A program made the position numbers and the translations under genes. A stretch of DNA of 32,742 bases from a candidate division KSB1 bacterium (GTDB lineage Bacteria > Zhuqueibacterota > Zhuqueibacteria > Oceanimicrobiales > Oceanimicrobiaceae). Positions 8,221 to 15,407 of the stretch are shown one piece after another; the first letter of the stretch is position 1, and each line of letters begins with the position of its first letter. The stretch is from the NCBI GenBank assembly GCA_022562085.1, contig JADFPY010000015.1:1-32742 (forward strand), written 5' to 3'. Under the pieces are notes generated by a model. That model had not been told where the DNA came from. It did no database searches and was given only the letters and a program-made list of their open reading frames with translations.

Positions 8221-8490
8221 ATGACGCAACTGTCTTTTAAAATAGAGGACGCTCTGGCTGCCAGGTTCAAGGATCTTTGTTCTCGGAAATTTAATGGTGA
8301 CGATGCATTAGCTTTTGAAACCGCACTTAAATATCTTTTATCCAATGAGGATCGACGAATACTTCATTTTGAACAAATTGTCGAACAAATTCAAGACGAA
8401 ATAGATACAGCAGGTGGTGGTCTTACGGAGAAACAAATTGATGATTATATAGCTGCTTATCGTCGCAAAAGGACGAGTCAAAGGACATGA
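8221..8490 (+). CDS. Probable antitoxin of a PIN toxin-antitoxin pair
   Basis: An 89-residue acidic/basic small protein. The N-terminal part (LSFKIEDALAARFKDLC, then a helix to about residue 40) looks like a ribbon-helix-helix or related DNA-binding fold, and the rest is helical and charged, suited to wrapping a toxin. It is not a named family I can assign with certainty; the call rests on size, fold and the PIN gene that starts 2 nt after its stop. A good ribosome-binding site TAGGAGAG lies at 8207-8214. A weak promoter-like pair (TTGTTT 8172-8177, TAGAAT 8196-8201, 18-nt spacer) precedes it. Confidence 0.7.
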   Translation: MTQLSFKIEDALAARFKDLCSRKFNGDDALAFETALKYLLSNEDRRILHFEQIVEQIQDEIDTAGGGLTEKQIDDYIAAYRRKRTSQRT

Positions 8491-8491
8491 C

Positions 8492-8857
8492 TTGAAAGCA
8501 GTCATCGACACAAATGTTGTGTTTGCTGGATTGGTAAATCGTAAAGGAGCGCCATTCAAAATTTTCCGCCGATTTTTTCACCAGGAGTTTGTTTGGATAA
8601 ATTCACAAGAAACTCTTGAAGAATATCAAGGCGTCCTGGCCTTATCTCAAAAGATTAAGCCAACAAGCCTACATATTTTCCTATATTTATTGCATAAAAA
8701 TTCAACTTTTGTTCAAATTTCAGGCAGTCTTCAAGTTTGTAAAGATCCTGATGATGACAAATTCCTCGAAACAGCTACGGTAGGAAAGGCTGATTTTTTA
8801 GTTACGAAGAATCTTAAACATTTTCCCGAAAATCTTATGAAGTTGTTCGCATTGTAA
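8492..8857 (+). CDS. PIN-domain toxin (putative ribonuclease of a TA module)
   Basis: A 121-residue PIN-domain protein of the kind annotated as putative toxin component, PIN family (COG1569). Acidic catalytic positions are D6 in AVIDTNVVFAGL, E43/E44 in SQETLEEYQGV, D87-D89 in CKDPDDDKFLETA and D101 in GKADFLVTKN. PIN toxins are Mg-dependent endoribonucleases, many of which cut tRNA. The start codon is TTG at 8492, with AAGGA (8481-8485) inside the end of the antitoxin gene. The 1-nt gap to the antitoxin stop implies translational coupling. Confidence 0.88.
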   Translation: MKAVIDTNVVFAGLVNRKGAPFKIFRRFFHQEFVWINSQETLEEYQGVLALSQKIKPTSLHIFLYLLHKNSTFVQISGSLQVCKDPDDDKFLETATVGKADFLVTKNLKHFPENLMKLFAL

Positions 8858-8913
8858 ATGTGGCAACATTTCTAACCGAACTTGAAAAAAATTCTCTTGA
8901 GAAAATTTAGTTG

Positions 8914-10101
8914 ATGAGTCCTCTAACCGGCATCAAAGTCATCGACCACACAACCGCTCTGGCCGGACCTTACTGCACCCAGCTTCTCGGCGACCTCGGC
9001 GCCGATGTGATTAAAATTGAACGCCCGGACGGCGGCGACCAGTCACGTGCTTGGGGCCCGCCGTTTGTTGGGGGCGAAAGCGCCTATTTTCTCGGCACCA
9101 ATCGTAACAAACGCGGCATGACTCTGAACTTAGCCAGCAAAGAAGGCCACCAAATATTCAATCGGCTTCTACAAACAACGGATGTGCTCGTGCATAATAT
9201 CCCCCGTGAGTCTTCCCGAAAAAAGCTGGGTCTGGATGAAACGACCTGCTTGCGGTTGAACCCGAAATTAATTTGGGCGAGCATTACCGGATTTGGGAAT
9301 ACCGGACCTTATGCCGAAAAAGGCGGGTACGATATCATCGCCCAAGGCATGAGCGGCACCATGCATGTCACGGGCGAACCCGAGCATCCGCCGATTCGCT
9401 TTCCGACTCCAATCGCTGACCTTACAGCTGGAATTTATACCGCGCTGGCTGTCGTCTCAGCGCTTTATGTGCGAGAGCGAACCGGAAGGGGTCAAGCCAT
9501 CGACACGGCCTTACTGGATTCGCAAGTCACTTGGCTTTCTAATTTGGCGAGCAATTTTTTAACTGCTGGAGAATCGCCTAAAAAGCTCGGCAATGCACAT
9601 CCGTCCATCGTTCCTTACCAGCCTTTTCCGACTGCAGATGACTGGATCATTGTGGCGGTCGGCAGTGAGAGGTTGTGGAAAGGTTTTGTTGAAGCCATCG
9701 AACTTCCGGAATTGAATGGAGATAAAAGGTATGAGTCTAACCCCGACCGGTTGGCTCATCGAGAAGAACTTGTGAATTTGCTGGCCGAACATTTTAAGAA
9801 AAAGAAATCGAAAGACTGGTTGAAGAAACTCGAATCGGCGGGAATTCCGGCAGCGCCGATTTACAAACTTGAGGACAGTTTATCCGATGAGCACTTGATC
9901 GCACGCGGAATGATAGTTGAACTTGAACATCCTGCGATTGGCGCGTTTAAGATGCTCGGTAATCCGATGAATTTCAGCAGCACACCCGTGACGTACCGGC
10001 GGCCAGCTCCGATGCTAGGAGAGCACAATGATGAGATCTTAAATGAATTAGGGTATCTCAAGAAAGACATAGAGAATTTTAGATCAGAGAAAATAATTTG
10101 A
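8914..10101 (+). CDS. Family III (CaiB/BaiF) CoA-transferase
   Basis: A 395-residue class III CoA-transferase of the family that includes formyl-CoA:oxalate CoA-transferase (Frc), CaiB and alpha-methylacyl-CoA racemase. The N-terminus PLTGIKVIDHTTALAGPYCTQLLGDLGADVIKIERP and the block GFGNTGPYAEKGGYD are diagnostic. The aspartyl nucleophile is Asp169, in PTPIADLTAGIYTALA, counting from ATG 8914 and matching the position in Frc. TTG 8911 directly before the ATG is an alternative start. The acyl donor and acceptor are unknown. An oxalate-like acceptor is attractive because of the allFGH-like genes in the window, but similarity within this family does not fix the substrate. Confidence 0.92.
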   Translation: MSPLTGIKVIDHTTALAGPYCTQLLGDLGADVIKIERPDGGDQSRAWGPPFVGGESAYFLGTNRNKRGMTLNLASKEGHQIFNRLLQTTDVLVHNIPRESSRKKLGLDETTCLRLNPKLIWASITGFGNTGPYAEKGGYDIIAQGMSGTMHVTGEPEHPPIRFPTPIADLTAGIYTALAVVSALYVRERTGRGQAIDTALLDSQVTWLSNLASNFLTAGESPKKLGNAHPSIVPYQPFPTADDWIIVAVGSERLWKGFVEAIELPELNGDKRYESNPDRLAHREELVNLLAEHFKKKKSKDWLKKLESAGIPAAPIYKLEDSLSDEHLIARGMIVELEHPAIGAFKMLGNPMNFSSTPVTYRRPAPMLGEHNDEILNELGYLKKDIENFRSEKII

Positions 10102-10103
10102 AT

Positions 10104-10131
10104 GTAGGGACCGCATATATGCGTTCCCTAC
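10104..10131. repeat. REP-like hairpin between the CoA-transferase and amidase genes
   Basis: GTAGGGA (10104-10110) pairs with TCCCTAC (10125-10131). Between them GCATATATGC (10113-10122) is self-complementary. CC and GT separate the two parts. It begins 2 nt after the CoA-transferase stop and ends 16 bp before the amidase start. There is no U-tract, so it is a repeat rather than an intrinsic terminator. The motif is a different family from the palindromes at 1728-1886 and 3128-3841. Confidence 0.7.
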
Positions 10132-10147
10132 CAAAGTATGAGAATAA

Positions 10148-11557
10148 ATGATGGCTCAAAACGAAGAAATCACCCGCCTTTCCGCAACCGAGATTCGTAA
10201 TCTTATTGCTCAAAAAGAGCTCTCGCCGGTCGAAGTCATCGAAGCCTCGCTTCAGCAAATCGAAAAATATAATGAAAAAATCAACGCGGTCGTGACTTTA
10301 AATGAAAGTGCACTCGACGATGCCAAAAAACTGCAATCTCAAAATGGTGAACCGGGACTGCTCTTCGGACTCCCGGTCGGCATCAAAGATGTGACGCAGG
10401 TCGCCGGCCTGAGGACAACTTTCGGCTCCACTCTTTTTAAAGATAATATTCCCAAGGAAGATGCTTTAGTGGTGCAGCGTTTACGAAAAGCTGGGGCCGT
10501 CATTTTAGGTAAAACCAATTGCCCGGAGTTTGCTGCCGGCGGACACACCTGGAACGATGTTTTTGGGGTAACGAGGAACCCGTGGAACCCGGATTTAAGT
10601 CCGGGTGGCTCAACCGGCGGTGGTGCTGCTGCACTGGCCACCGGCATGATTGCCTTATCGGATGGAACAGATCTTGGCGGCTCTTTACGCATTCCGGCTT
10701 CTTTTTGCGGAATTGTCGGACTACGACCCTCACCGGGTTTGGTTCCTGGTTATCCTTCTGACTATCTTTGGGATAATTTGCATATCCCTGGTCCAATGGC
10801 CAGAACCGCCGAAGATGTCGCCCTTATGCTGCAAGCTGTATGCGGACAGAGTCCTTCGTCTCCGCTGTACCAACCGACTGATGGGCGGGATTTTGTGGCT
10901 GCCGTTCGCAAAGGCATTCACAAGGGATTGAAGGTTGCCTATTGCAAAGACATCGCCGGCATCGGCATCGAGGCCGATATCGAAAGGGTTTGTCGTAACG
11001 CTGCTTTTGAGATGAAACAGGCCGGAATCGAAGTTGAGGAAATCGAGCTGGATTTGAGTTTTGCCCGCCCGCCCTTTCTGGCACTGCGCGGCTACAATTT
11101 CGTCTCCCATTTTGCCCGGTATCTCGACAATCCCGACCAGTTTGGCGTTAACGTTGCCAGTAACCTGAAAGCCGGTCTCAAACTAAAGCCAGAGGATCTC
11201 GGTGAAGCCGAACAAGCGAGAACGCGACTGTGGAATCTTTTCCGCGATTTTTTTGAAAAGTACGACCACCTGCTTACCCCATGCATGGCAGTTCCACCAT
11301 TTCCTGTCGAGCAAAACTATCCCGAAACAATAGCGGGCAAGAAAATGGAAACCTATGTCGACTGGATCGCACCTACATTCGTTCTCAGCATGACCAGCTT
11401 GCCGGTGGCTTCCGTGCCTTGCGGTCTGGACAGCCAGGGCCTTCCGGTGGGCATGCAAATTGTCGGCAAACCGTTGGGAGAAGAAGCAGTCCTGGCACTG
11501 GCTAAGTCCTTTCAAGAATCCTTTCCGATTGGGCTGCCGGAGCTTTCTGAACTTTAA
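10148..11557 (+). CDS. Amidase-signature family hydrolase
   Basis: A 469-residue amidase-signature enzyme. The Ser-cisSer-Lys triad is K80 (GLPVGIKDV), S155 (PGGSTGGGAAALATG) and S179 (SDGTDLGGSLRIPASFCG). The family hydrolyses carboxamides and carbamates and includes allophanate hydrolase, GatA and general amidases. It is not followed by gatB or gatC here, so a catabolic amidase is more likely than tRNA amidotransferase. ATG 10148 and ATG 10151 are both possible starts. It is 46 bp after the CoA-transferase on the same strand with a hairpin repeat between, so co-transcription is possible. Its stop lies 11 bp before the pheA promoter, and no terminator separates them. Confidence 0.92.
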   Translation: MMAQNEEITRLSATEIRNLIAQKELSPVEVIEASLQQIEKYNEKINAVVTLNESALDDAKKLQSQNGEPGLLFGLPVGIKDVTQVAGLRTTFGSTLFKDNIPKEDALVVQRLRKAGAVILGKTNCPEFAAGGHTWNDVFGVTRNPWNPDLSPGGSTGGGAAALATGMIALSDGTDLGGSLRIPASFCGIVGLRPSPGLVPGYPSDYLWDNLHIPGPMARTAEDVALMLQAVCGQSPSSPLYQPTDGRDFVAAVRKGIHKGLKVAYCKDIAGIGIEADIERVCRNAAFEMKQAGIEVEEIELDLSFARPPFLALRGYNFVSHFARYLDNPDQFGVNVASNLKAGLKLKPEDLGEAEQARTRLWNLFRDFFEKYDHLLTPCMAVPPFPVEQNYPETIAGKKMETYVDWIAPTFVLSMTSLPVASVPCGLDSQGLPVGMQIVGKPLGEEAVLALAKSFQESFPIGLPELSEL

Positions 11558-11568
11558 TCAAAAACTAT

Positions 11569-11597
11569 TTGACATTCGTTTTCAGGATTTGTATAAT
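11569..11597 (+). promoter_or_regulatory. Consensus sigma70-type promoter of the pheA leader
   Basis: TTGACA at 11569-11574 and TATAAT at 11592-11597 are both perfect matches, separated by the optimal 17 nt. Transcription would begin near 11604, leaving only about 15 nt before the leader-peptide ATG at 11619. The promoter lies in the short gap directly after the amidase stop codon. Confidence 0.88.
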
Positions 11598-11618
11598 ACA
11601 AAAATATATCTCACTGAA

Positions 11619-11687
11619 ATGAACATGAACTTCAATACATCCTTTTTCTTTTTTGGTTTTTTTAACGGCCCGAGACCGGGGCCTTAA
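11619..11687 (+). CDS. pheL: Phe-rich leader peptide of the pheA attenuator
   Basis: A 22-codon reading frame with seven phenylalanines: F5, then four in a row at 9-12 and F14-F15. It reads MNMNFNTS-FFFFGFF-NGPRPGP and ends with TAA at 11685-11687. It starts about 15 nt after the predicted transcription start and lies before the prephenate dehydratase gene. This is the arrangement of the E. coli pheL leader, although the peptide sequence is different. No Shine-Dalgarno sequence is visible, and the second ATG at 11625 is an alternative start. Its last codons form strands 1 and 2 of the attenuator. Translation speed over the Phe codons is expected to set readthrough of the terminator at 11725-11758. 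Confidence 0.9.
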   Translation: MNMNFNTSFFFFGFFNGPRPGP

Positions 11688-11758
11688 GATTATGTATTGA
11701 AGAATACAATCGAACAGAAATCCTAAGGCCCCGCAAAATGTTGGGGCCTTTTTTATTT
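11630..11758 (+). promoter_or_regulatory. Phenylalanine attenuator with mutually exclusive RNA structures
   Basis: Strand 1 is GGCCC at 11667-11671. Strand 2 is GGGGCCTTA at 11678-11686. Strand 3 is TAAGGCCCC at 11724-11732. Strand 4 is GGGGCCTT at 11743-11750. Strand 1 pairs with 11679-11683 (protector hairpin). Strand 2 pairs with strand 3 over 9 bp, or 10 bp including C11677-G11733 (antiterminator). Strand 3 pairs with strand 4 (terminator). A ribosome stalled at Phe codons 14-15 (11658-11663) would cover strand 1 and free strand 2 to make the antiterminator. A ribosome reaching the stop codon covers strands 1 and 2, so the terminator forms. An extra 11-bp pairing, CTTCAATACAT (11630-11640) with ATGTATTGAAG (11692-11702), encloses the protector hairpin and would favour termination when the leader is untranslated. 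Confidence 0.88.
11725..11758 (+). terminator. Intrinsic terminator of the pheA leader
   Basis: AAGGCCCC (11725-11732) pairs perfectly with GGGGCCTT (11743-11750) across a 10-nt loop, followed by TTTTATTTT. It lies between the leader peptide and pheA on the same strand, as expected for an attenuator. The left arm can alternatively pair with the leader-peptide 3' end. Confidence 0.92.
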
Positions 11759-11773
11759 TGGGATGAAATGAGT

Positions 11774-12604
11774 ATGAAAATAGCAATTCAAGGCGGGGCG
11801 GCCTCTTTTCACGACATGGCTGCCCGTGAGCACTTTAAGGGTTCGGAAATTGATCTAATCGAATGTTGGACGTTCAGGCAGCAATGCACTGCCCTTGCAA
11901 AAGGGCAAGCAGACCGTGCGGTGATGGCGATCGAGAATTCCCTTGCCGGAAGCATTTTGCCAAATTATGGCTTACTCGAAGAATTCCCAATCATTATCGT
12001 CGGTGAAATTTACCTGCAGATTCAACAGCATTTGATGGCCCTACCCGGGCAGCAACTCTCGGATATTGAAAGCGTTCGCTCTCATCCTATGGCACTACAC
12101 CAGTGCAGCGATTTTCTCGAAACTCACAGCCAAATTCGCAGCGTTGAGACACATGACACCGCGGAAAGCGCCGATGAGATTCGCGAGAAGAATCTGCAGG
12201 GTGTTGCGGCAATCGCCAGCAGCCTTGCCGCAGAACGATATCAATTAGCTATATTGGCTGAATCGATTGAGAATGATAAACTCAATTATACCAGGTTTCT
12301 CATTCTTGAAAAGGAAAACGGCGGTGCGCCACAAGGTCTATCAAACAAAGCCTCTCTTGTCTTTTATGTCCAAGATACAGTCGGGGCCCTGGCTGATGTT
12401 TTGGATATTTTCCGTGATTGCTCGCTCAACCTGGCGCTCATCCAGTCAACGCCGATTATGGGTCGGCCTGATGAATATGCATTTCACGTTGATGTGAACT
12501 GGCAGAGAGAGAATGATTTTGCAAAGGCACTCCAAAAGATAAGCCCGCTGACAAAAGAACTTAAGGTCCTGGGAAAATATAGGGCCGGGACGAAACGCCA
12601 ATGA
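11774..12604 (+). CDS. pheA: Prephenate dehydratase (PDT domain plus ACT domain)
   Basis: Converts prephenate to phenylpyruvate, the committed step to phenylalanine. It is a monofunctional dehydratase of about 276 residues without an N-terminal chorismate mutase. The PDT domain begins MKIAIQGGAASFHDMAA and includes AVMAIENSLAGSI, the HPMALHQC segment and the NYTRFLIL motif, where the T-R-F triad is catalytic in the family. The C-terminal ACT domain (NKASLVFYVQDTVGALADVLDIF...) binds Phe for feedback inhibition in homologs. ATG 11768 (M-S-M-K-I) is an alternative start; 11774 has GGGA at better spacing. It is preceded by the Phe attenuator and followed 33 bp later by DAHP synthase/chorismate mutase, so the two enzymes are probably co-regulated. 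Confidence 0.95.
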   Translation: MKIAIQGGAASFHDMAAREHFKGSEIDLIECWTFRQQCTALAKGQADRAVMAIENSLAGSILPNYGLLEEFPIIIVGEIYLQIQQHLMALPGQQLSDIESVRSHPMALHQCSDFLETHSQIRSVETHDTAESADEIREKNLQGVAAIASSLAAERYQLAILAESIENDKLNYTRFLILEKENGGAPQGLSNKASLVFYVQDTVGALADVLDIFRDCSLNLALIQSTPIMGRPDEYAFHVDVNWQRENDFAKALQKISPLTKELKVLGKYRAGTKRQ

Positions 12605-12637
12605 CAAGGAACAGAACTAACTTCATGAGGTGGAGAA

Positions 12638-13762
12638 ATGAGCGAAACTAAGCCGAAGCTAAAGCTGAGTCAAAACTCCCAATGGCTAAAGCAGCTGATG
12701 GACGGGCTGTTTGTTATCGCGGGACCGTGTAGTGCCGAAAGTGAGGAGCAACTTCTAAAGACTGCTTCAGCACTTCAGAAGATTCCGGCAGTGCGTGTTT
12801 TTCGAGCTGGTATTTGGAAACCGCGAACCCGGCCGAATAGCTTCGAAGGGGTCGGAGTCAAAGGCTTAAAATGGTTGAAAAATGTCAAAGAAAAGACCGG
12901 CTTGGCGACTGCGGTGGAGGTTGCTAACCAGAGTCATGTTTATGAAGCTTTAAAGTTCGGCGTGGATGTCCTCTGGATAGGAGCCCGTACGACAGCGAAT
13001 CCATTTTCCGTGCAGGAAATCGCCGATGCGTTGCAGGGTGTCGACATACCGGTGTGGGTAAAGAATCCTGTAAATCCTGATTTGCAACTCTGGATCGGCG
13101 CTCTGGAACGGCTGAATAACGCAGGGATTCATCGCCTGGGTACCATCCATCGCGGTTTCACTACCCATGAGAGGACACCCTATCGCAATGCCCCCAAATG
13201 GCAAATCCCGATCGAGTTGAAAAGACTGGTGCCGGACATCCCGATGATTTGTGATCCAAGTCACATTGCAGGGAGTTCCCAATTTCTACAAGAACTATCA
13301 CAGAAAGCCCTGGATCTGACGATGACCGGACTTATGATCGAGACCCACCCAAATCCTGAGAACGCCCTGAGTGACGCCAAACAGCAGATTCTCCCATCCG
13401 CTCTGAGCGAGTTGCTGCGGAACTTGAAAATGCGCTCCAACGATGAGTCAATGAGCGATGACATCTTGGCCGGGTTGCGCAGAGAAAGCAATGCTGTGGA
13501 TTATGAATTGCTTGAGATTCTTTCCAGACGAATGGATGTCGTTAGGCGAATCGGTGAGTACAAAAAGGAACACAATCTGGCAATTCTGCAAGTTCAACGC
13601 TGGCAGGAGGTTATCGAAGACCGTCTCGAAACCGGTGATATGCTGGGTCTGGAGAAAAAGTTTGTGAAAGATATTTATGAAATATTACACAGCTATGCGA
13701 TTAAACTACAGTCAGCTGTGATGAATGTGGACCAGAAAACTGAAGTTGAGATTTCTCACTAA
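12638..13762 (+). CDS. Bifunctional DAHP synthase (class I-beta) / chorismate mutase (AroQ type)
   Basis: A 374-residue fusion. The N-terminal part, about 1-265, is a class I-beta 3-deoxy-7-phosphoheptulonate synthase: FVIAGPCSAES with the metal-binding Cys31, RAGIWKPRTRPNSFEG, ATAVEVANQSH, HRGFTTHE and ICDPSHIAGS. It condenses PEP with erythrose 4-phosphate at the entry to the shikimate pathway. The C-terminal part, about 270-365, is an AroQ chorismate mutase (LRRESNAVDYELLEILSRRMDVVRRIGEYKKEHN, then VQRWQEVIEDR), turning chorismate to prephenate, the substrate of the neighbouring PheA. In homologs from Bacteroidetes the mutase domain mediates feedback by prephenate. GAGG and GGAG lie just before ATG 12638. 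The last 62 bp overlap the convergent DUF2877 gene. Confidence 0.95.
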   Translation: MSETKPKLKLSQNSQWLKQLMDGLFVIAGPCSAESEEQLLKTASALQKIPAVRVFRAGIWKPRTRPNSFEGVGVKGLKWLKNVKEKTGLATAVEVANQSHVYEALKFGVDVLWIGARTTANPFSVQEIADALQGVDIPVWVKNPVNPDLQLWIGALERLNNAGIHRLGTIHRGFTTHERTPYRNAPKWQIPIELKRLVPDIPMICDPSHIAGSSQFLQELSQKALDLTMTGLMIETHPNPENALSDAKQQILPSALSELLRNLKMRSNDESMSDDILAGLRRESNAVDYELLEILSRRMDVVRRIGEYKKEHNLAILQVQRWQEVIEDRLETGDMLGLEKKFVKDIYEILHSYAIKLQSAVMNVDQKTEVEISH

Positions 13763-14606
13763 TATTAAATAAGTCCAACTCGAATGTTATAAGAAATCCG
13801 GTCATAAGATCGGCGCCGGAAGTTGCACCCACAGAAAGTAGCTCAGTTGCCGACTTTTCCAGCTGCCTTTCATCACCATAATTGAGTGCCCAAATCAATT
13901 TCTTGAATCTCTCAAAAGCGCGACCCTCCCGGGCCAATTTTAGGAATATTTCTGAAAAAATATTTCCACCTCGTGACGCTTCATAAATGTCGGTGACGAG
14001 CCTGCTCAAATCTTTGTTTCGCGCTTGCTGTATGACATTTAAGCCAAAAAGCATACCGGAGATAAAATCATCGCCACTCGGCGTCAAACCCCACCCGCAG
14101 CCTGACAGCTTTTTTACACCAAGAATAATTTTACCGGCACAAATCTGTTCCACACCATCGACCATTCGTTTCACGAATGCCTTTTCGACCCCTGAAGTAA
14201 AATGATCCTGCCTTCTCTTATCAAGAATAAATGCGAGGCTCCTGGGTTGCGACCTCCCGATGAGAAGTTCTTTAGTAAGGCTCAGGTTTTCTTCAAAATC
14301 TTCCCAGTTCAACTCCTCAGGTACGATTGCAGAATTGTAAAGGTGTTCACCCTTAAGTCCATATCTTTGCTGTCCGAGAACAATCGACTGGCGGCCAATT
14401 TTAATCCGGTCAATTTGGTCGAGGCTCAGGTTATCAACAACGACATTCAAGGGGCCGGCACCGATTTCTTTGTGGACGACCGACACCAACCGGGTGCCAT
14501 CTGCTAAATTGACCACTTGATTAAATCTGGAGTGAAGTGTGTAAAGACCGGGTCGGATTCTGTCTCCAACGCTCAGGATTTTAGTTTCTACAATTGGTCT
14601 TTTCAA
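13701..14606 (-). CDS. allH: DUF2877 protein, AllH-like oxamate carbamoyltransferase subunit
   Basis: A 301-residue DUF2877 protein. The family signatures are GCGWGLTPSGDDFISGMLFGLN (about residues 169-190) and VGATSGADLMTGFL near the C-terminus. In E. coli the DUF2877 protein YlbF is AllH, one of three subunits (AllF, AllG, AllH) of oxamate carbamoyltransferase, which releases oxamate and carbamoyl phosphate from oxalurate in anaerobic allantoin use. Homologs of all three are in this window, but this one is separated from the other two by about 3.7 kb. It starts with TTG at 14606, 47 bp after the metallopeptidase stop. Its 3' end overlaps the DAHP synthase gene by 62 bp tail to tail. Confidence 0.85.
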   Translation of the reverse strand: MKRPIVETKILSVGDRIRPGLYTLHSRFNQVVNLADGTRLVSVVHKEIGAGPLNVVVDNLSLDQIDRIKIGRQSIVLGQQRYGLKGEHLYNSAIVPEELNWEDFEENLSLTKELLIGRSQPRSLAFILDKRRQDHFTSGVEKAFVKRMVDGVEQICAGKIILGVKKLSGCGWGLTPSGDDFISGMLFGLNVIQQARNKDLSRLVTDIYEASRGGNIFSEIFLKLAREGRAFERFKKLIWALNYGDERQLEKSATELLSVGATSGADLMTGFLITFELDLFNISEKSQLQFSGPHSSQLTVV

Positions 14607-14653
14607 TTATTCTTTTCTCTGCGTTTCTCCCGGCCTCTGCGGTTAAAAAGGAA

Positions 14654-15382
14654 CTAATGAAGCGGTTTGAGTTCTTTGGCTTTTCGCCGCAGTTCCTTTC
14701 TTAAAAACTGTACATTGGGGCAAACTTCTGCTAAACGCTTCCAAAAGTCAGGACTATGGTTTTTAATTTCCGTGTGTATCAGCTCATGAAGCATCACATA
14801 GTCGATGAGGTCGTCAGATAAGCGCATAAGATGCAGGCTGAGGTTGATGTTGTTCTGGGCAGAGCAGCTACCCCACCGGGAGCGATGATTTTTGATGAAA
14901 ACGCGGTTGTATTTGAAATCGCAATCTTGCGCAAGCTCAGCTAACCTGTTGGGCAAATATTCCTTTGCCTCTTTACGATAGGCTGTGATAAGTCCCTTTC
15001 GAATGGCAGCCTGAACTTCGAGGTTCGTCATATCCATTTCTGCCGGATAGCTAACGAGTATCATGCCTTTTCTAACCCTGCAATTGACGCTTTGTGAACG
15101 AGTGGGTCGGACATCCAGGCGGTGCCAGCGTGTGCGAATGGGTTTGGTACCGTCGTAAATTACGGCATCCGCTTCGAGCTGCTTTACTTTTTGCAGATTT
15201 CGCAGAATCCAATCCCGCTTTTTTAAAACGATGCGTTCTGCTGCTGACATGCTCATGCCATTGGGAACCGAGACCTGCACGCCTTTGTATGGTTTGATTC
15301 TGATGTTTAAACAACGAGCGCGGGAACTGCGCTTGAATTGGATGGGGCCGAGGTTGTTTATTTCCGGGTTAGTAGATTTCAT
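14654..15382 (-). CDS. YgjP-like (DUF45/M48-type) zinc metallopeptidase
   Basis: About 242 residues from ATG 15382; a TTG at 15397 is also possible. The zinc site is H-E-L-I-H followed by IKNHSPDFW (counting from the TTG: H204, E205, H208 and H214), giving the HELxHxxxxNHSxxFW signature of the YgjP/WLM family. The RSRWGSCS motif at about 172-179, typical of the family, is also present. It is likely cytoplasmic as there is no signal peptide. Members of this family are often found beside restriction systems or scattered; the substrate is not known. The gene begins 10-25 bp after the amidohydrolase stop and probably shares its transcript. Confidence 0.9.
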   Translation of the reverse strand: MKSTNPEINNLGPIQFKRSSRARCLNIRIKPYKGVQVSVPNGMSMSAAERIVLKKRDWILRNLQKVKQLEADAVIYDGTKPIRTRWHRLDVRPTRSQSVNCRVRKGMILVSYPAEMDMTNLEVQAAIRKGLITAYRKEAKEYLPNRLAELAQDCDFKYNRVFIKNHRSRWGSCSAQNNINLSLHLMRLSDDLIDYVMLHELIHTEIKNHSPDFWKRLAEVCPNVQFLRKELRRKAKELKPLH

Positions 15383-15407
15383 TATGGTATATAGCAAATA
15401 AATGTCT

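Noticed and set aside
10104-10131. Intrinsic terminator after the CoA-transferase gene
   Set aside because: The hairpin is not followed by a T-tract and lies just before the amidase start, so it is treated as a repeat.
10148-11557. Glutamyl-tRNA amidotransferase subunit A
   Set aside because: The signature fits the amidase family in general, but no gatB or gatC lies nearby and the surroundings are catabolic.
11558-11773. T-box or other Phe-tRNA-sensing riboswitch upstream of pheA
   Set aside because: The region is too short for a T-box and lacks the conserved T-box bulge sequence. A Phe-rich reading frame with alternative pairings explains it better.
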